Positions 15,941-25,463 are shown, counted from the stretch's first letter. The stretch is DNA of 64,000 bases from a bacterium (GCA_030432695.1 JAUILN010000013.1:1-64000); one strand, 5' to 3'. The notes: generated by a model from the sequence alone, not told the origin. Numbers and translations: made by a program.

Positions 15941-18900
15941 TCACCGCAGTGCGCGAGCGAGTTCGACCAGCGCCGCGAGCCGGCGCGCCGGGTCGTCCGC
16001 GAACTCCTCCGCGATGCGCGTCTCGACCGCCGCCGGCTCGACGAGCTCCTGCAGCCACGCGGCGACGCGCGGCTGCAACGCGGCCTGCAGGACCAGGCGT
16101 TCCCGTAAGGCCACGCTGCGCTCTACCGGCGCGAGGCTGTCCCAGAGCCGGAGGGTGCCGTCGCCCGAAGTCGAGGCCAGCAGCGTGCCGTCGGGGCTGA
16201 AGGCGACTGCTTTCACGTACTGGCTGTGCCCGCGCAGTTCGAGCACCTGTTCGAAGCGCCCCGCATCCCAGACGCGCACCGCGTTGTCGTTGCCGCCACT
16301 CACCAGCCGCGTGCCGTCGGGAGACCAGTCGACGCCGTAGACGTTGCCTCGGTGCGCCTCCAGCGACGCGGTGAGTGCGCCGGTCCGCAGGTCGTAGACA
16401 TCGACCAGCCCGGACGAGTGGCCTGCCGCGACGCTTCGGCCGTCGGGGTGGATGCTGACACCGAGGTAGCCACCGCCTCCGGAGCGCTCGAGTTCGCACT
16501 GCAACGCGCCGTCCGCAGCGCGCCGGATCTCCACGTGGCCGCCGTACATCTCCGAGCCGATCGCGACCAGGCTGCGGTCCGGACTCCAGGAGATCACCGC
16601 GCTGACCCGGCGCTGCGGCGGTGGTGCGGCAAGTCCGCTGGAGCGGCCGAGCGTCGGAGTCTCGATCGCGAACGCCCGCGAGACGCCTTCGCCCCGAAAG
16701 CCGCCGAGCCAGAACACCGTGGTCCGGTTGCGGCCGCGGATGGCGTCGAACGGCGCCTCCAGGCAGGCCCGGGCTCCCGAGGAACCCTGGAATCGGACCC
16801 GTGCCGGTCCCTGCTCGTCGGCCTCGATCCAGGTGATGTCGCGCGAGGCCTTGCCGACCCGTCTCAGGGTGAATCCCGGGTCCTCGCTGGAGGTCCAGGA
16901 GTCGACCACCTGAAAGATCTGGTCGGATCGATCACCCGGTTGCGACGTCAGGCCGAGCTGGCTCCGCGCTGCCTCGAAACGGGCCAGCAACGGCAGGTCG
17001 GCGCCGTCCGAGCCGACCCGCGGCAGGGTGACCTCGCGACCCTGGAGGCGTTCTTGCAGGTAGCGCTCGATCGACGCGACCGCCGCGGCATCGAGCAGGT
17101 CGTCGTAGATCAGCAGTTCGATCACGTCGCCGGCGAGCTGCCGGAGGTGGTTGCCGCGACCGCCGAGCGAGAGCTGTGGGTGGGGTCCCGGTCCGCGCCA
17201 GGTTTGCGCCATCCGGGAGCGGGCTACCTGCTCGACGCCGTCGATCCATAGTCGGGAGCCGCCGCTCTCCGATTCGGAGTCGAACTCGAGGCGATGGATG
17301 GAGCGGGTCCCCGGCTTCGCCGCCTCGAACTCGGCGCCGGCCGTGAGGTAGCGCCCAGGACCGCGGTACCAGCCGAGCGTCCACCCCGGTCGCTGGACGC
17401 TGGTAGGTGACCCGAACAAGCTCGCGCCCCAGGCCACGCCGCCGCTGATCACCTGGAAGCCGTCGACGTCGACCGACAGGGCCGGCGACCGTCCCGGTGG
17501 ATCCTCCCGCAGGCGTAGCAGTTCACCGGTGAGCAGATCCCAGACCGCGACCGAGGACGGCGCGAGGGGTGCGTGCGACAGCAGCAGCGACCCGTCAAGC
17601 GAGAACGCGAGGTCGTAGTGATAGCCCGGCTGGTCGTCCAGCACGCGGGACGCCGCGAGCCCGCTTCGACCGGGTACCGGCCACAGCCGGATCCCCTCGC
17701 TGCCGGTGATCGCCAGGGCACGCTCGCCGAGCCAGGTGACGCGCCGGGCGGACTCGTCGAGGAAGATGTGGCTGCAGATGTCGGGGTCGCTCCAGATCCG
17801 CAGGCTGCCGTCTCGAGAGACCGAAGCCAGTCGTCCCGCGGGCGACCAGGCCAGGTCGAGGACGGCACTGGTGTGTCCGAGGTAGCGTGCGTCACGCTGC
17901 AGGTCCGACGGTCGGTAGCTGCGGATGTTGCGCTGCAGGGTGCCGCACACCACCCGGCTCCCGTCGGGTGACCAGGTGATCGACTCGACCTCGTCGTACT
18001 CGACCACGCGGTTCAGCTCGGCGAGCGGCTCGATCGCCCATGTCGACAGCCGCGCGTAGCCCGGCGGATCCTCGGCCAGCACGATCCTGCCACCGTCGGG
18101 GTGCACCGCCAGCTTCGGGATTCCCCAGCGCGGGTTCAGCTCAGCGGAACGGACCGTGCCGTCCGCGACGACGCTCAGGTGGCCCACACCGAGCGCGACC
18201 AGACGCTCGGCGCCCGGCTCGAAGGCGAGCTGCAGCACCGGCCCCGGAGCTGAACCCCAGACCACCCACCGTTGGTCGGCGCCCCGCTCGAGCACGCGGA
18301 TCGAACCGTCGGTATCCGCGCAGGCGAATCGGAGGCCGTCGCCCGACACCGCGACGGCAGAGGGCTGGCCGGGCAACTCCCAGCAGGTCGCGGGCTCTTG
18401 CAGCTCGGTGTCCCATCCGCAGAGCGTCGTGGCATCTCGCATCGCCAGGAGCTGACCTGTCGACGGATCGACCTGGAACGGCCCCGGCGACCACGACGGG
18501 CCGAACTGCGCGCGGTAGCCGGTGAGCAGGCTGTGCAGGTGCGACCATTCGAACCCGCGCAGTTCCCTCGGAGCCCGTTGCAGGATCTTCTGGGCCGCGA
18601 GCGGATCGTCCGAGAGCAGGGCCTGCGCGGCGGTGAGGTCGGAGTGGTACGCGCGCCGCCGTGCTTCCGCAGCGCTGTGTTCGGCGCGGACCGCGTACAC
18701 CAGCGCAACGAGCAGGCCCACGCCGAGCGCCAGCACCGTCGCCGCGATCCCGGCGACCAGCACGCGGTTGCGCCGCGCGAACTTGCGGAACTGGTAGGTG
18801 GCACTCGGTGGTCGGGCGGCGATCGGCAGCGACTGCGCCTGACGTCGCAGGTCGTCGGCCAGCTCGAGCGCGCTCGGGTAGCGGCGCGATGGATCCTTGT

Positions 18901-19948
18901 CGAGCGACTTGCCGAGGATCGTCTCGAGGTCACCACGCAGCCGGGTGTCGGCGTCGCCGAGCCGCATGGGCTCGTGCTCGCAGATGGTCTTCACCGCGTC
19001 GACCAACGACTTGCCGTGCACGTCGTACGGCAGCCGCCCGGTGAGCAGCTCGAAGAACACCACGCCGAGCGCGTACACGTCGCTGCGAGCGTCGGCGATC
19101 CCCGAGCCACCGGCCGCTTGCTCGGGACTCATGTACGGCAGCGAGCCGATCATCTGACCCTCCTGGGTGGCGATCGTCTGTGCTGTGCCGGTGTCGGTGA
19201 GCCGTGCGACCCCGAAGTCGAGGATCTTCGGTTGCCCGACCTCGTGGAGATCGGAGGACGTCGCTGCGACCGCCGTGACCGCACTCGCCTCTGCCACCAG
19301 GATGTTGTCCGGCTTGAGATCGCGGTGGATCACGCCTTGCTGGTGCGCGTGGTGGACCGCTTCGCAGAGACGGATCATCAACTCGCGGCGCGCACCCAGG
19401 CCGAGCCGCTGGTGTTCCGCGAAGCGGTGGACTGGCAGTCCGTCGACGAACTCCATCGCGATGTACGGCCACACCACGCCGTCCTGCTCGAACTCGCCGG
19501 CTTCGTAGATCTGCCCGATGCACGGATGGTGCAAGCGGCCGAGGATCTCGGCTTCTCGGCGGAAGCGCCGCAGCAGGTCGGGACGGGCCATGCCGCGCTG
19601 CAGCACCTTCACCGCCACGCGCCGAGCCGGCATCTCCTGCTCGGCCTCGTAGACGGTGCCCATCCCGCCAACTCCGTGGATCTTCAGGATCCGGTAGCGT
19701 CCGATCCGCTCGGGCATCCGGCTGAGGTGCGAGTCGTTCTGGAGCCGGTCCTCGGACGTCGAGCGGACCGCCCGGTCGAACGGGTCGTCGACCGCTTCGC
19801 CATCGAGTTCGAGCAGCGCCTCGACCTCGGCCCTGAGCTCGGCATCGCCGTCGCAGGCCCGGGTCAGCCACGTCGACCGTTCCGGCTCGCGCATCTCGCA
19901 AGCCTGATCGAACAGGTCCTTGATCCGGCGGTAGCGCTGCGGGTCCAT
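15941..19948 (-). CDS. Transmembrane Ser/Thr kinase with WD40 propeller and LamG-like insert
   Basis: A 1335-residue receptor-like kinase. The start is the ATG at 19948, preceded by GGAG and giving the usual leader DPQRYRRIKDLFDQACEM of this family. Kinase domain about residues 82-365: Gly-loop GVGGMGTVYEA, VAVKVL lysine, HRDLKPDN catalytic loop (about 209), DFGVARL, and SLPYMSPEQ. One transmembrane helix at about 396-421 (VLVAGIAATVLALGVGLLVA). WD40 repeats follow (ITWSPDGSRVVCGT, DLAWSPAGRLASVSRDGSLR) and resume at the end (GVDWSPDGTRLVSGGNDNAV). Between them, about residues 840-990, is a LamG-like lectin fold (LGWYRGPGRYLTAGAEFEA ... LRQLAGDVIELLIYDD). The kinase is cytoplasmic and the sensor probably periplasmic. 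It lies with an ECF sigma gene, its likely partner. Confidence 0.85.
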   Translation of the reverse strand: MDPQRYRRIKDLFDQACEMREPERSTWLTRACDGDAELRAEVEALLELDGEAVDDPFDRAVRSTSEDRLQNDSHLSRMPERIGRYRILKIHGVGGMGTVYEAEQEMPARRVAVKVLQRGMARPDLLRRFRREAEILGRLHHPCIGQIYEAGEFEQDGVVWPYIAMEFVDGLPVHRFAEHQRLGLGARRELMIRLCEAVHHAHQQGVIHRDLKPDNILVAEASAVTAVAATSSDLHEVGQPKILDFGVARLTDTGTAQTIATQEGQMIGSLPYMSPEQAAGGSGIADARSDVYALGVVFFELLTGRLPYDVHGKSLVDAVKTICEHEPMRLGDADTRLRGDLETILGKSLDKDPSRRYPSALELADDLRRQAQSLPIAARPPSATYQFRKFARRNRVLVAGIAATVLALGVGLLVALVYAVRAEHSAAEARRRAYHSDLTAAQALLSDDPLAAQKILQRAPRELRGFEWSHLHSLLTGYRAQFGPSWSPGPFQVDPSTGQLLAMRDATTLCGWDTELQEPATCWELPGQPSAVAVSGDGLRFACADTDGSIRVLERGADQRWVVWGSAPGPVLQLAFEPGAERLVALGVGHLSVVADGTVRSAELNPRWGIPKLAVHPDGGRIVLAEDPPGYARLSTWAIEPLAELNRVVEYDEVESITWSPDGSRVVCGTLQRNIRSYRPSDLQRDARYLGHTSAVLDLAWSPAGRLASVSRDGSLRIWSDPDICSHIFLDESARRVTWLGERALAITGSEGIRLWPVPGRSGLAASRVLDDQPGYHYDLAFSLDGSLLLSHAPLAPSSVAVWDLLTGELLRLREDPPGRSPALSVDVDGFQVISGGVAWGASLFGSPTSVQRPGWTLGWYRGPGRYLTAGAEFEAAKPGTRSIHRLEFDSESESGGSRLWIDGVEQVARSRMAQTWRGPGPHPQLSLGGRGNHLRQLAGDVIELLIYDDLLDAAAVASIERYLQERLQGREVTLPRVGSDGADLPLLARFEAARSQLGLTSQPGDRSDQIFQVVDSWTSSEDPGFTLRRVGKASRDITWIEADEQGPARVRFQGSSGARACLEAPFDAIRGRNRTTVFWLGGFRGEGVSRAFAIETPTLGRSSGLAAPPPQRRVSAVISWSPDRSLVAIGSEMYGGHVEIRRAADGALQCELERSGGGGYLGVSIHPDGRSVAAGHSSGLVDVYDLRTGALTASLEAHRGNVYGVDWSPDGTRLVSGGNDNAVRVWDAGRFEQVLELRGHSQYVKAVAFSPDGTLLASTSGDGTLRLWDSLAPVERSVALRERLVLQAALQPRVAAWLQELVEPAAVETRIAEEFADDPARRLAALVELARALR

Positions 19949-20006
19949 CAGCACTCCATGATGCCCGGCGACCACCGCCGAAGCCCGTTGCCACACCTCT
20001 GCCGTC

Positions 20007-20321
20007 TCATCGCGGCACGGGGACGCGGGCGAACGCAGCGAGCCCGTCGCAGATCCACTCCGTGACGACCTCGTAGCCGTTCACTGCGATCGTGACGCCG
20101 GCCCGGCCGAACTCGAAGGCGCCATAGACGACCCCGAGCAGCGCCGCCACCCCGAGGAGCGCCATTCCGCCACGGCTCCCCAGACGCAAGGCTTCGCGAG
20201 CCGCGGCCGCGAGGGTCGAGCGGACGCTGGCAGCGAGGTCGCGACGCCGACCGTACAGGTCCCCGGGGGCGGTGAGGCCGGTCAGGTCGCCGGCGAGCGG
20301 GCTCATCGTGATGTCGGTCAT
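20007..20321 (-). CDS. Small single-pass membrane protein next to the kinase
   Basis: A 104-residue protein with one hydrophobic helix in the middle (GMALLGVAALLGVVYGAFEF). AAGGGGAG lies directly before its ATG, supporting the start. It is 58 bp upstream of the kinase gene on the same strand and divergent from the sigma factor. Its position suggests a partner, such as an anti-sigma-like or accessory protein, but no family is recognised. Confidence 0.6.
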   Translation of the reverse strand: MTDITMSPLAGDLTGLTAPGDLYGRRRDLAASVRSTLAAAAREALRLGSRGGMALLGVAALLGVVYGAFEFGRAGVTIAVNGYEVVTEWICDGLAAFARVPVPR

Positions 20322-20399
20322 GGCTCCCCTTCGCAGCGAGATCGAGCCGCGATCTGCACACTGAAGCCCACCGGATTTCTGGCATGATGCGTGGCCGCC

Positions 20400-20993
20400 A
20401 TGCCGGCCGACCGCCAGGAAGCGACCCGTCTCCTGTCCCTGATCGGGGTCGGTGAGGCGTCACCGAACGACCTGATGCCGTTGGTCTACGGCCAGTTGCG
20501 GTCGCTCGCCGACCGGCTGATGGGCGGCGAGCGGGCCAATCACACGCTGCAGCCCACGGCGTTGGTGCACGAGGTGTTCGTGCGCATGCTCGAGGGCGAG
20601 TGCCAGCTCGGCAGCGAGCGTCGCGAGTTCCTGGCGGTGGCGGCGCGGGCGATGCGCAATCTGCTGGTGGACCACGCCCGGCAGCGAAAGACCGACAAGC
20701 GCGGGGGAGGCTGGGCCCAGGTCACGCTGTCGGGGTTGATCGACGACCCCGACCGGTCGTCCGATTTCGAACTGCTCGACCTCCACGAGGCGTTGGAACA
20801 ACTCGAACACCTCGACGAGCGCCAGGCACGGATCGTCGAGATGAGCTTCTTCGCTGGGATGACCGGCCAGGAGATCGCCGAGCAGCTCGGCCTCCACCGC
20901 AACTCGGTAGTCCGTGAGCTGCGGATGGCGCGCGCCTGGCTGCGCAAGTCGATGGGCGAACGATCGGAGTCCGATCAGGCTCCCCGCCCGTAG
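20400..20993 (+). CDS. ECF-family RNA polymerase sigma factor
   Basis: A 197-residue sigma-70 family protein of the ECF type common in Planctomycetes and Acidobacteria. Region 2: LMPLVYGQLRSLADRLM and TALVHEVFVRML (helices 2.1-2.2), then REFLAVAARAMRNLLVDHAR (2.3-2.4). Region 4: LDERQARIVEMSFFAGMTG and QEIAEQLGLHRNSVVRELRM, an HTH for the -35 element. ATG 20400 is used; an in-frame GTG at 20391 is possible. It is transcribed divergently from the membrane protein and kinase genes, the usual arrangement for kinase-regulated ECF factors. Its end overlaps the convergent gene by 19 bp. Confidence 0.85.
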   Translation: MPADRQEATRLLSLIGVGEASPNDLMPLVYGQLRSLADRLMGGERANHTLQPTALVHEVFVRMLEGECQLGSERREFLAVAARAMRNLLVDHARQRKTDKRGGGWAQVTLSGLIDDPDRSSDFELLDLHEALEQLEHLDERQARIVEMSFFAGMTGQEIAEQLGLHRNSVVRELRMARAWLRKSMGERSESDQAPRP

Positions 20994-21661
20994 CCGCAAT
21001 TCCCGAGCACCGCGCGCAGCGTGTTGGTCACCGAGACCGGTGCCAGCCCGCCGGGATTCGTGCTCGGCGTGAACACCACCAACTGGGCGCTCACGGCCAG
21101 GCCGAACGCCTTGTCATCGAAGAGCAGGGGGATGGGGGCGCGCGCGTTCCCGGCGGCGTCGACGTTGACGTTGAGCGAGTGGACCCCGGCGAGCACCGCG
21201 CAGAAGGGACCGCAGCGGAAGAGGCTCGGGCCGTCGTGGAAGGCGAGCTCGAGGGCCGCCAGCGTGAGGTTGCCACCGTTGGCAGCTCGGAGAGTGAATG
21301 CGAAGTCCCGGTTGCCGAGCGCGAAGGGCCCATCGGTCGTCGCCGTTCCCGAGAGTCCGCGGCCGCCACCGAGGTCCTGGATCGGGCCGCCGGCGCCGAA
21401 GGGTTCGTAGAGGGCGCCGTGCACGGTGCGGTCTCCGGGCACCACGTCCGTCGAGGTCCAGGTCACCAGGGCAGTGGAGGAGTTGGCGCCGCATTCCCGC
21501 TTCGAGAGGATCCCCGGATGGGTCGACGAGGCGAGCGTGGAGACGATCGCCGTGTGCTCCCGACCGACCGTTCGCGGTTCGTACTCCAGGACGTCGATGC
21601 GGCCGATCTCGGCCATGTCGTAGCCGGGCACGGCGACGTCCCGCCAACCGACGGCGTACAT
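20975..21661 (-). CDS. Surface-type protein fragment of unknown function
   Basis: A 228-residue protein without a signal peptide, starting MYAVGWRDVAVPGYDMAEI. AGGAGG stands just before the ATG, but the same bases include an in-frame TAG, so the gene could be the 3' part of a longer one broken by a stop. The C-terminal ~110 residues (LTLAALELAFHDGPSLFRCG ... LFDDKAFGLAVSAQLVVFTP) recall the beta-sandwich modules ending the ELWxTDGT, Kelch and FG-GAP proteins. Its last 19 bp overlap the convergent sigma-factor gene. Function unknown. Confidence 0.5.
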   Translation of the reverse strand: MYAVGWRDVAVPGYDMAEIGRIDVLEYEPRTVGREHTAIVSTLASSTHPGILSKRECGANSSTALVTWTSTDVVPGDRTVHGALYEPFGAGGPIQDLGGGRGLSGTATTDGPFALGNRDFAFTLRAANGGNLTLAALELAFHDGPSLFRCGPFCAVLAGVHSLNVNVDAAGNARAPIPLLFDDKAFGLAVSAQLVVFTPSTNPGGLAPVSVTNTLRAVLGNCGYGRGA

Positions 21662-22150
21662 GCCGTCCTCCTACCACGCGACCGTGGGTTCGGTTTCGTC
21701 GTCGCCTGGGTCGGGTTACGGATCGACTGCTTCCGAGAATCTGCGCTCCCATACCTGATTCTCGGGAGGAGTCGATCCAGACAACATCGTCAGCCCGGCC
21801 GACTCCCCCTGGGAGGTCCCTCATGGCGGCGCAGTGAGCAGGTGAGGATGATGTGAGTCGGCGTCGGATCCCGGCGAGTTTGCGCCGGGGCTTGGCCGCT
21901 TCCTCGGAGAACGGGTCATGCCTCCTTTCGCCTTCCGCGCGGACCCACGCGGAGGCCATGCCGTCGCGTGGCGGGCCATTCGGGTGTCGCACCGACGCGG
22001 GAGTGGGCGAGGCCGCAGTCGATCGGATGTCCGCAGCGGCGGAGGTCGCCGATCGGAAACTCTCGGGGCAGGGGCGAGGCTCGCCGACGTCGCGGATGGC
22101 ATCGTCCGTACCGCTCGTATCGGCTTCCATAATCCCAAAGGAGATCGCGC
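21662..22150. other. Intergenic stretch without a recognised gene
   Basis: About 490 bp between a minus-strand gene and the Kelch gene. Open frames are present on both strands but their products are Arg/Ser/Pro-rich, as expected of random GC-rich DNA. The last bases (AAAGGAG at about 22137-22143) are the ribosome-binding site of the Kelch gene. Promoters for both neighbours must lie here; none stands out. Confidence 0.5.
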
Positions 22151-23563
22151 ATGAAACTCCGATTGCGACGGATCGCATCCAATCGGATTGCGCTCGTTAC
22201 CCCCGCGTACGCGTTCCTCGCGCTCGCGGCGTTCGCTCCGGCCCAGGTCGTGAGCTGGACCGAACTCTCGCCGGTCCACAGTCCTCCCGTTCGCGGTGAA
22301 CACGCGATGACGTACGACAGCACACGGGAGCGCGTGGTGTTGTTCGGAGGTCGGTCCGACTCCGGGAACCTCGGCGACACGTGGGAGTGGGATGGCGCGA
22401 ACTGGATCCAGCGCTTTCCGGCCAGTTCCCCGCCGAACCGACGCTGGCAGGGCATGGCCTACGACCCCGTTCGCCAGCGGGTCGTGCTGTTCGCCGGGAG
22501 TTGGGGGGCCTCGGAGATCTCCGATGACACCTGGGAGTGGGACGGCGATGAATGGACCCAGCGGTTTCCGGCGCACGTGCCACCGCCGAGGAGGCACCCC
22601 GGCCTGGTCTACGACGCCGCGCGCGGCAAGGTCGTGTTGTTCGGTGGTCGGGGGTTCGGGCGCTACGCCGACACGTGGGAGTGGGATGGCGTCGATTGGG
22701 TGCAGCGTTTCCCCGCCACCAACCCCGCCGCGCGGGAAGGCCACGTGATGGCCTACGACACGTCCCGTGAGCGGGTGGTGATGTTCGGTGGCGGAACGAC
22801 CGTCGCCTGGAACGATACGTGGGAGTGGGACGGGACCGATTGGACCCAGCGCCTCCCGACTCACCGACCGCCGAATCGAACGCTCGCCTGCATGACCTAC
22901 GATGCCGAACTCGGGGTGGTGGTCCTGCACGGTGGCGCCAACTCCGTCCTCTTCGCGGATACCTGGCTATGGGATGGTGAGGACTGGACGGAGGTCACTC
23001 CGGCGAGCGGGCCTTCGGCGCGTTGGGCAACGGCGATCGCGTACGACGCGGCGCGGCGGCGGACCGTTCTCGCCGGAGGGCAGGACGGGGTGTGGCTGTC
23101 CGATACCTGGGCGCTGCACCGCAGTTCGCCGAATGACGGATCCTTCCGCCCGTTCGGCACCGGCTGCGCGGGCGCGGTCGGGGTTCCGCTGTTGTCGGCC
23201 GAGCCGAGGGCTCTCGCGACCCCTGGACAGGACTTCAGTGTCCGCTTCGAAAACCTCCACCCGAGCCGGCTCTGCGTGCCTTTCGGCATCCTCGGTGACT
23301 CCCGGGAGGCCATTGGCACCATGGCGCTGCCGCTCTGGCTCGGCACCTGGGGAATGACGGGTTGCTGGCTCCGCGTGAGCAACCTCGATGCGGAGATGCT
23401 GCCCAACGAACTCGGCACAGCGACCTGGACCCTGCCGATCCCCGACGACCCGCTGCTCGTGGGGTTCACGTTCTATGTGCAGGGAGCAGTCGTCGAGCCC
23501 AATGCCAATCCGCTGGGTGTCGTCATGACCAATGGCGGCGAGATCGAGATCCGCCAGCCGTGA
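22151..23563 (+). CDS. Secreted Kelch-repeat protein
   Basis: A 470-residue secreted protein. AAAGGAG lies 7 nt before the ATG. The signal peptide (IALVTPAYAFLALAAFAPAQ) is followed by about six Kelch-type blades with the core DTWEWDG-x-x-W-x-QRFP ... MAYD-x-x-R-x-x-VVLFGG, making a galactose-oxidase-like beta-propeller. From about residue 335 (FRPFGTGCAGAVGVPLLS) comes the C-terminal module shared with neighbouring secreted proteins. Carbohydrate or surface binding is a guess; no catalytic residues are identified. Confidence 0.8.
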   Translation: MKLRLRRIASNRIALVTPAYAFLALAAFAPAQVVSWTELSPVHSPPVRGEHAMTYDSTRERVVLFGGRSDSGNLGDTWEWDGANWIQRFPASSPPNRRWQGMAYDPVRQRVVLFAGSWGASEISDDTWEWDGDEWTQRFPAHVPPPRRHPGLVYDAARGKVVLFGGRGFGRYADTWEWDGVDWVQRFPATNPAAREGHVMAYDTSRERVVMFGGGTTVAWNDTWEWDGTDWTQRLPTHRPPNRTLACMTYDAELGVVVLHGGANSVLFADTWLWDGEDWTEVTPASGPSARWATAIAYDAARRRTVLAGGQDGVWLSDTWALHRSSPNDGSFRPFGTGCAGAVGVPLLSAEPRALATPGQDFSVRFENLHPSRLCVPFGILGDSREAIGTMALPLWLGTWGMTGCWLRVSNLDAEMLPNELGTATWTLPIPDDPLLVGFTFYVQGAVVEPNANPLGVVMTNGGEIEIRQP

Positions 23564-23576
23564 CGGTCGAGTCGCG

Positions 23577-23600
23577 GACCAAATCGGCGCGGCATTGGTC
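23577..23600. terminator. Candidate bidirectional terminator hairpin
   Basis: GACCAA (23577-23582) pairs with TTGGTC (23595-23600) around a 12-nt loop, in the 64-bp gap between the convergent Kelch and FG-GAP genes. There is no clear T run on either side, so the call rests on position and symmetry. Confidence 0.35.
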
Positions 23601-23627
23601 TTCGGGACTCTGGACTCCTACGCAGAC

Positions 23628-25463
23628 TCAGCGGATCACGACGCTCTCGGGATTCGACAGCCGCAGCCCCTGGGGATGGCCGGGATCGGCGACCACCGCC
23701 TGTAGCGCGAAGCCGAGCCCTGACGGCAGCGGCGCAGGAATGGGGATCGTTCTCAGCGCCTCGCCATGCACGTCGGTCGCGAGGACTCCCGTGAGTTCTG
23801 CGGGGTTGCCGAGGTTCAGCAGACCGAAGGGGGTGCTGCTACCGGGCTCCAGAGGACTGCCGAGCATGGTCAGGAACGGCTGGTTCGGCGGGCCCGAGAT
23901 GCCGAGGAACAGGACCGACCCGGCGTCGACCGGGTGGCCTTGCGCACCGCCGTAGCCATTGCGGTTTGCGAAGTTGTTCACCCGCAACGTCGCGCCGCAG
24001 TCGGGAGGTTGCACGCCTGCCGGCGTGGGGTCGGACTGCGTGAAGATGTGGACGACGTCGTCGATCTCGTCGATCGCGAGCAGGTCCATGTCGCCGTCGC
24101 GGTCGTGGTCCACGACCAGCATGCACGAGCCGGCGCCGGTGGTGGTCAGCGTGAAGGGTGCGACGAAGCTGCCTGCGCCGTCGTTGAAGTAGACGGTGTA
24201 GTCGCGGCCGCTGTAGTTCGAGACCGCGAGGTCCAGGTAGCCGTCGCCGTCGAGGTCGCCGAGGTCGATGGCGAGCGGGAAGCCACCGGCTGCGTAGTGG
24301 GTCGCAGGAAGCAGGCCGCCGGCGCCGTCGCCGCGCACGATCGAGGCCGAGGAGCGGTTGGAGTTGCAGACCGCCACGTCGGCGTGGCCGTCGCCGTCGA
24401 CGTCGCCGGCGACGATCATCCACGGACTGCCCTGGACGGCCCGCGTGGCCGACAGGGTGAAGTGGCCGGCGCCGTCGCCGAGCAGGAGTGAGACCGTCTG
24501 CGACGAGAGGTGGCCGACGAACAGGTCGAAGATCCCGTCGCCGTTGGCGTCCGCGACCGCGATGCCGGTCTCGGCGCGGCCGCCACCCTCGAAGAACGTG
24601 GGCGGCAGGAAGGTCCCGTCGCCGCGGTTGAGATGCAGGGCCAGGTTGCTGGTGTTGCGATTGGCAGTGACGATGTCTGTGTCACCGTCCGCGTCCACGT
24701 CGAGCAGGCCGAGGCCGCGCGTCGCCGAGCCGCTGGGATAGGTCACCGCTGGCCGGAAGGTGCCGTCGCCATTGCCGAGCAGTACCGACATCGAGTCGCC
24801 CCGCGTATTCGCGATCGCCACGTCGACGAGTCCGTCGCCATTGAAGTCGCCGCCCTCGATCGGGCTCGGCACGCTGCCGTTCGGCAGGGCGTTCGCCGCC
24901 GGCCGTGAGAATGTCCCGCAGCCGTCGTTGCGCATCACCCGGACGTCGTCCGCGATCTCGTTGGGCAACGTCAGGTCGGGGGCACCGTCTCCGTCCAGGT
25001 CGCCGGCATAGGCTCCGTAGGTCTGGATCTGGCCCTCGCCGGGATGGCGGACGCTCAGGGTCGCGGTGCGCGTGAACCGTCGGCTGCCGGCGGCGCTGCG
25101 GGTCCAGAACAGGCTGTCGAAGCCGCGGATCAGCGACTCGAGGCCGCCGTTGGCGGTCACGGCACTGGAGAGGTGCACGGACACGGTCTCCCCGGGGAAC
25201 AGCGGTCTGGAGGGCGAGAAGGTCACCGAGCGGCCGCCGTTGAGGAACGCGAAGGTGCCCGGCACGACGCCGCTCCACTTGCCGAACACCTGGAAGGTCG
25301 CGGCGCTCACGGAACCGCGGTCGACCGGGCGGTCGAAGTCGACGCGGATGCCAGCGGCGGTGGAGATCGCGAGGGCGTTGTTCGCGGGTGCGACCGCGGT
25401 CACGGCGAGCTGGGCCGGCACGGGCCCGACGAGGCAGAGTGCCAGGAGTGGATACGAGCGCAT
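23628..25463 (-). CDS. Secreted FG-GAP/VCBS-repeat protein with Ig-like domain
   Basis: A 611-residue secreted protein. ATG 25463 is preferred to 25493 because it places the signal peptide (YPLLALCLVGPVPAQ) at the N-terminus. Residues about 17-120 form a Big_5/SbsA-like Ig domain (VAPANNALAISTAAGIRVDF). Seven FG-GAP repeats with a calcium-loop signature D-x-(D/N)-x-DG-x-x-D follow, e.g. GDLDGDGAPDLTL, GDFNGDGLVDVAI, GDVDGDGHADVAV. These form an integrin-alpha-like propeller. The C-terminus, from about PPDCGATLRV, is a beta module like those of the ELWxTDGT and Kelch proteins. Surface location inferred. Confidence 0.8.
   Translation of the reverse strand: MRSYPLLALCLVGPVPAQLAVTAVAPANNALAISTAAGIRVDFDRPVDRGSVSAATFQVFGKWSGVVPGTFAFLNGGRSVTFSPSRPLFPGETVSVHLSSAVTANGGLESLIRGFDSLFWTRSAAGSRRFTRTATLSVRHPGEGQIQTYGAYAGDLDGDGAPDLTLPNEIADDVRVMRNDGCGTFSRPAANALPNGSVPSPIEGGDFNGDGLVDVAIANTRGDSMSVLLGNGDGTFRPAVTYPSGSATRGLGLLDVDADGDTDIVTANRNTSNLALHLNRGDGTFLPPTFFEGGGRAETGIAVADANGDGIFDLFVGHLSSQTVSLLLGDGAGHFTLSATRAVQGSPWMIVAGDVDGDGHADVAVCNSNRSSASIVRGDGAGGLLPATHYAAGGFPLAIDLGDLDGDGYLDLAVSNYSGRDYTVYFNDGAGSFVAPFTLTTTGAGSCMLVVDHDRDGDMDLLAIDEIDDVVHIFTQSDPTPAGVQPPDCGATLRVNNFANRNGYGGAQGHPVDAGSVLFLGISGPPNQPFLTMLGSPLEPGSSTPFGLLNLGNPAELTGVLATDVHGEALRTIPIPAPLPSGLGFALQAVVADPGHPQGLRLSNPESVVIR

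Noticed and set aside
20380..20399. TGGCAT...GTGGC as a sigma-54 promoter upstream of the ECF gene
   Set aside because: The conserved GC of the -12 element and correct spacing are missing.
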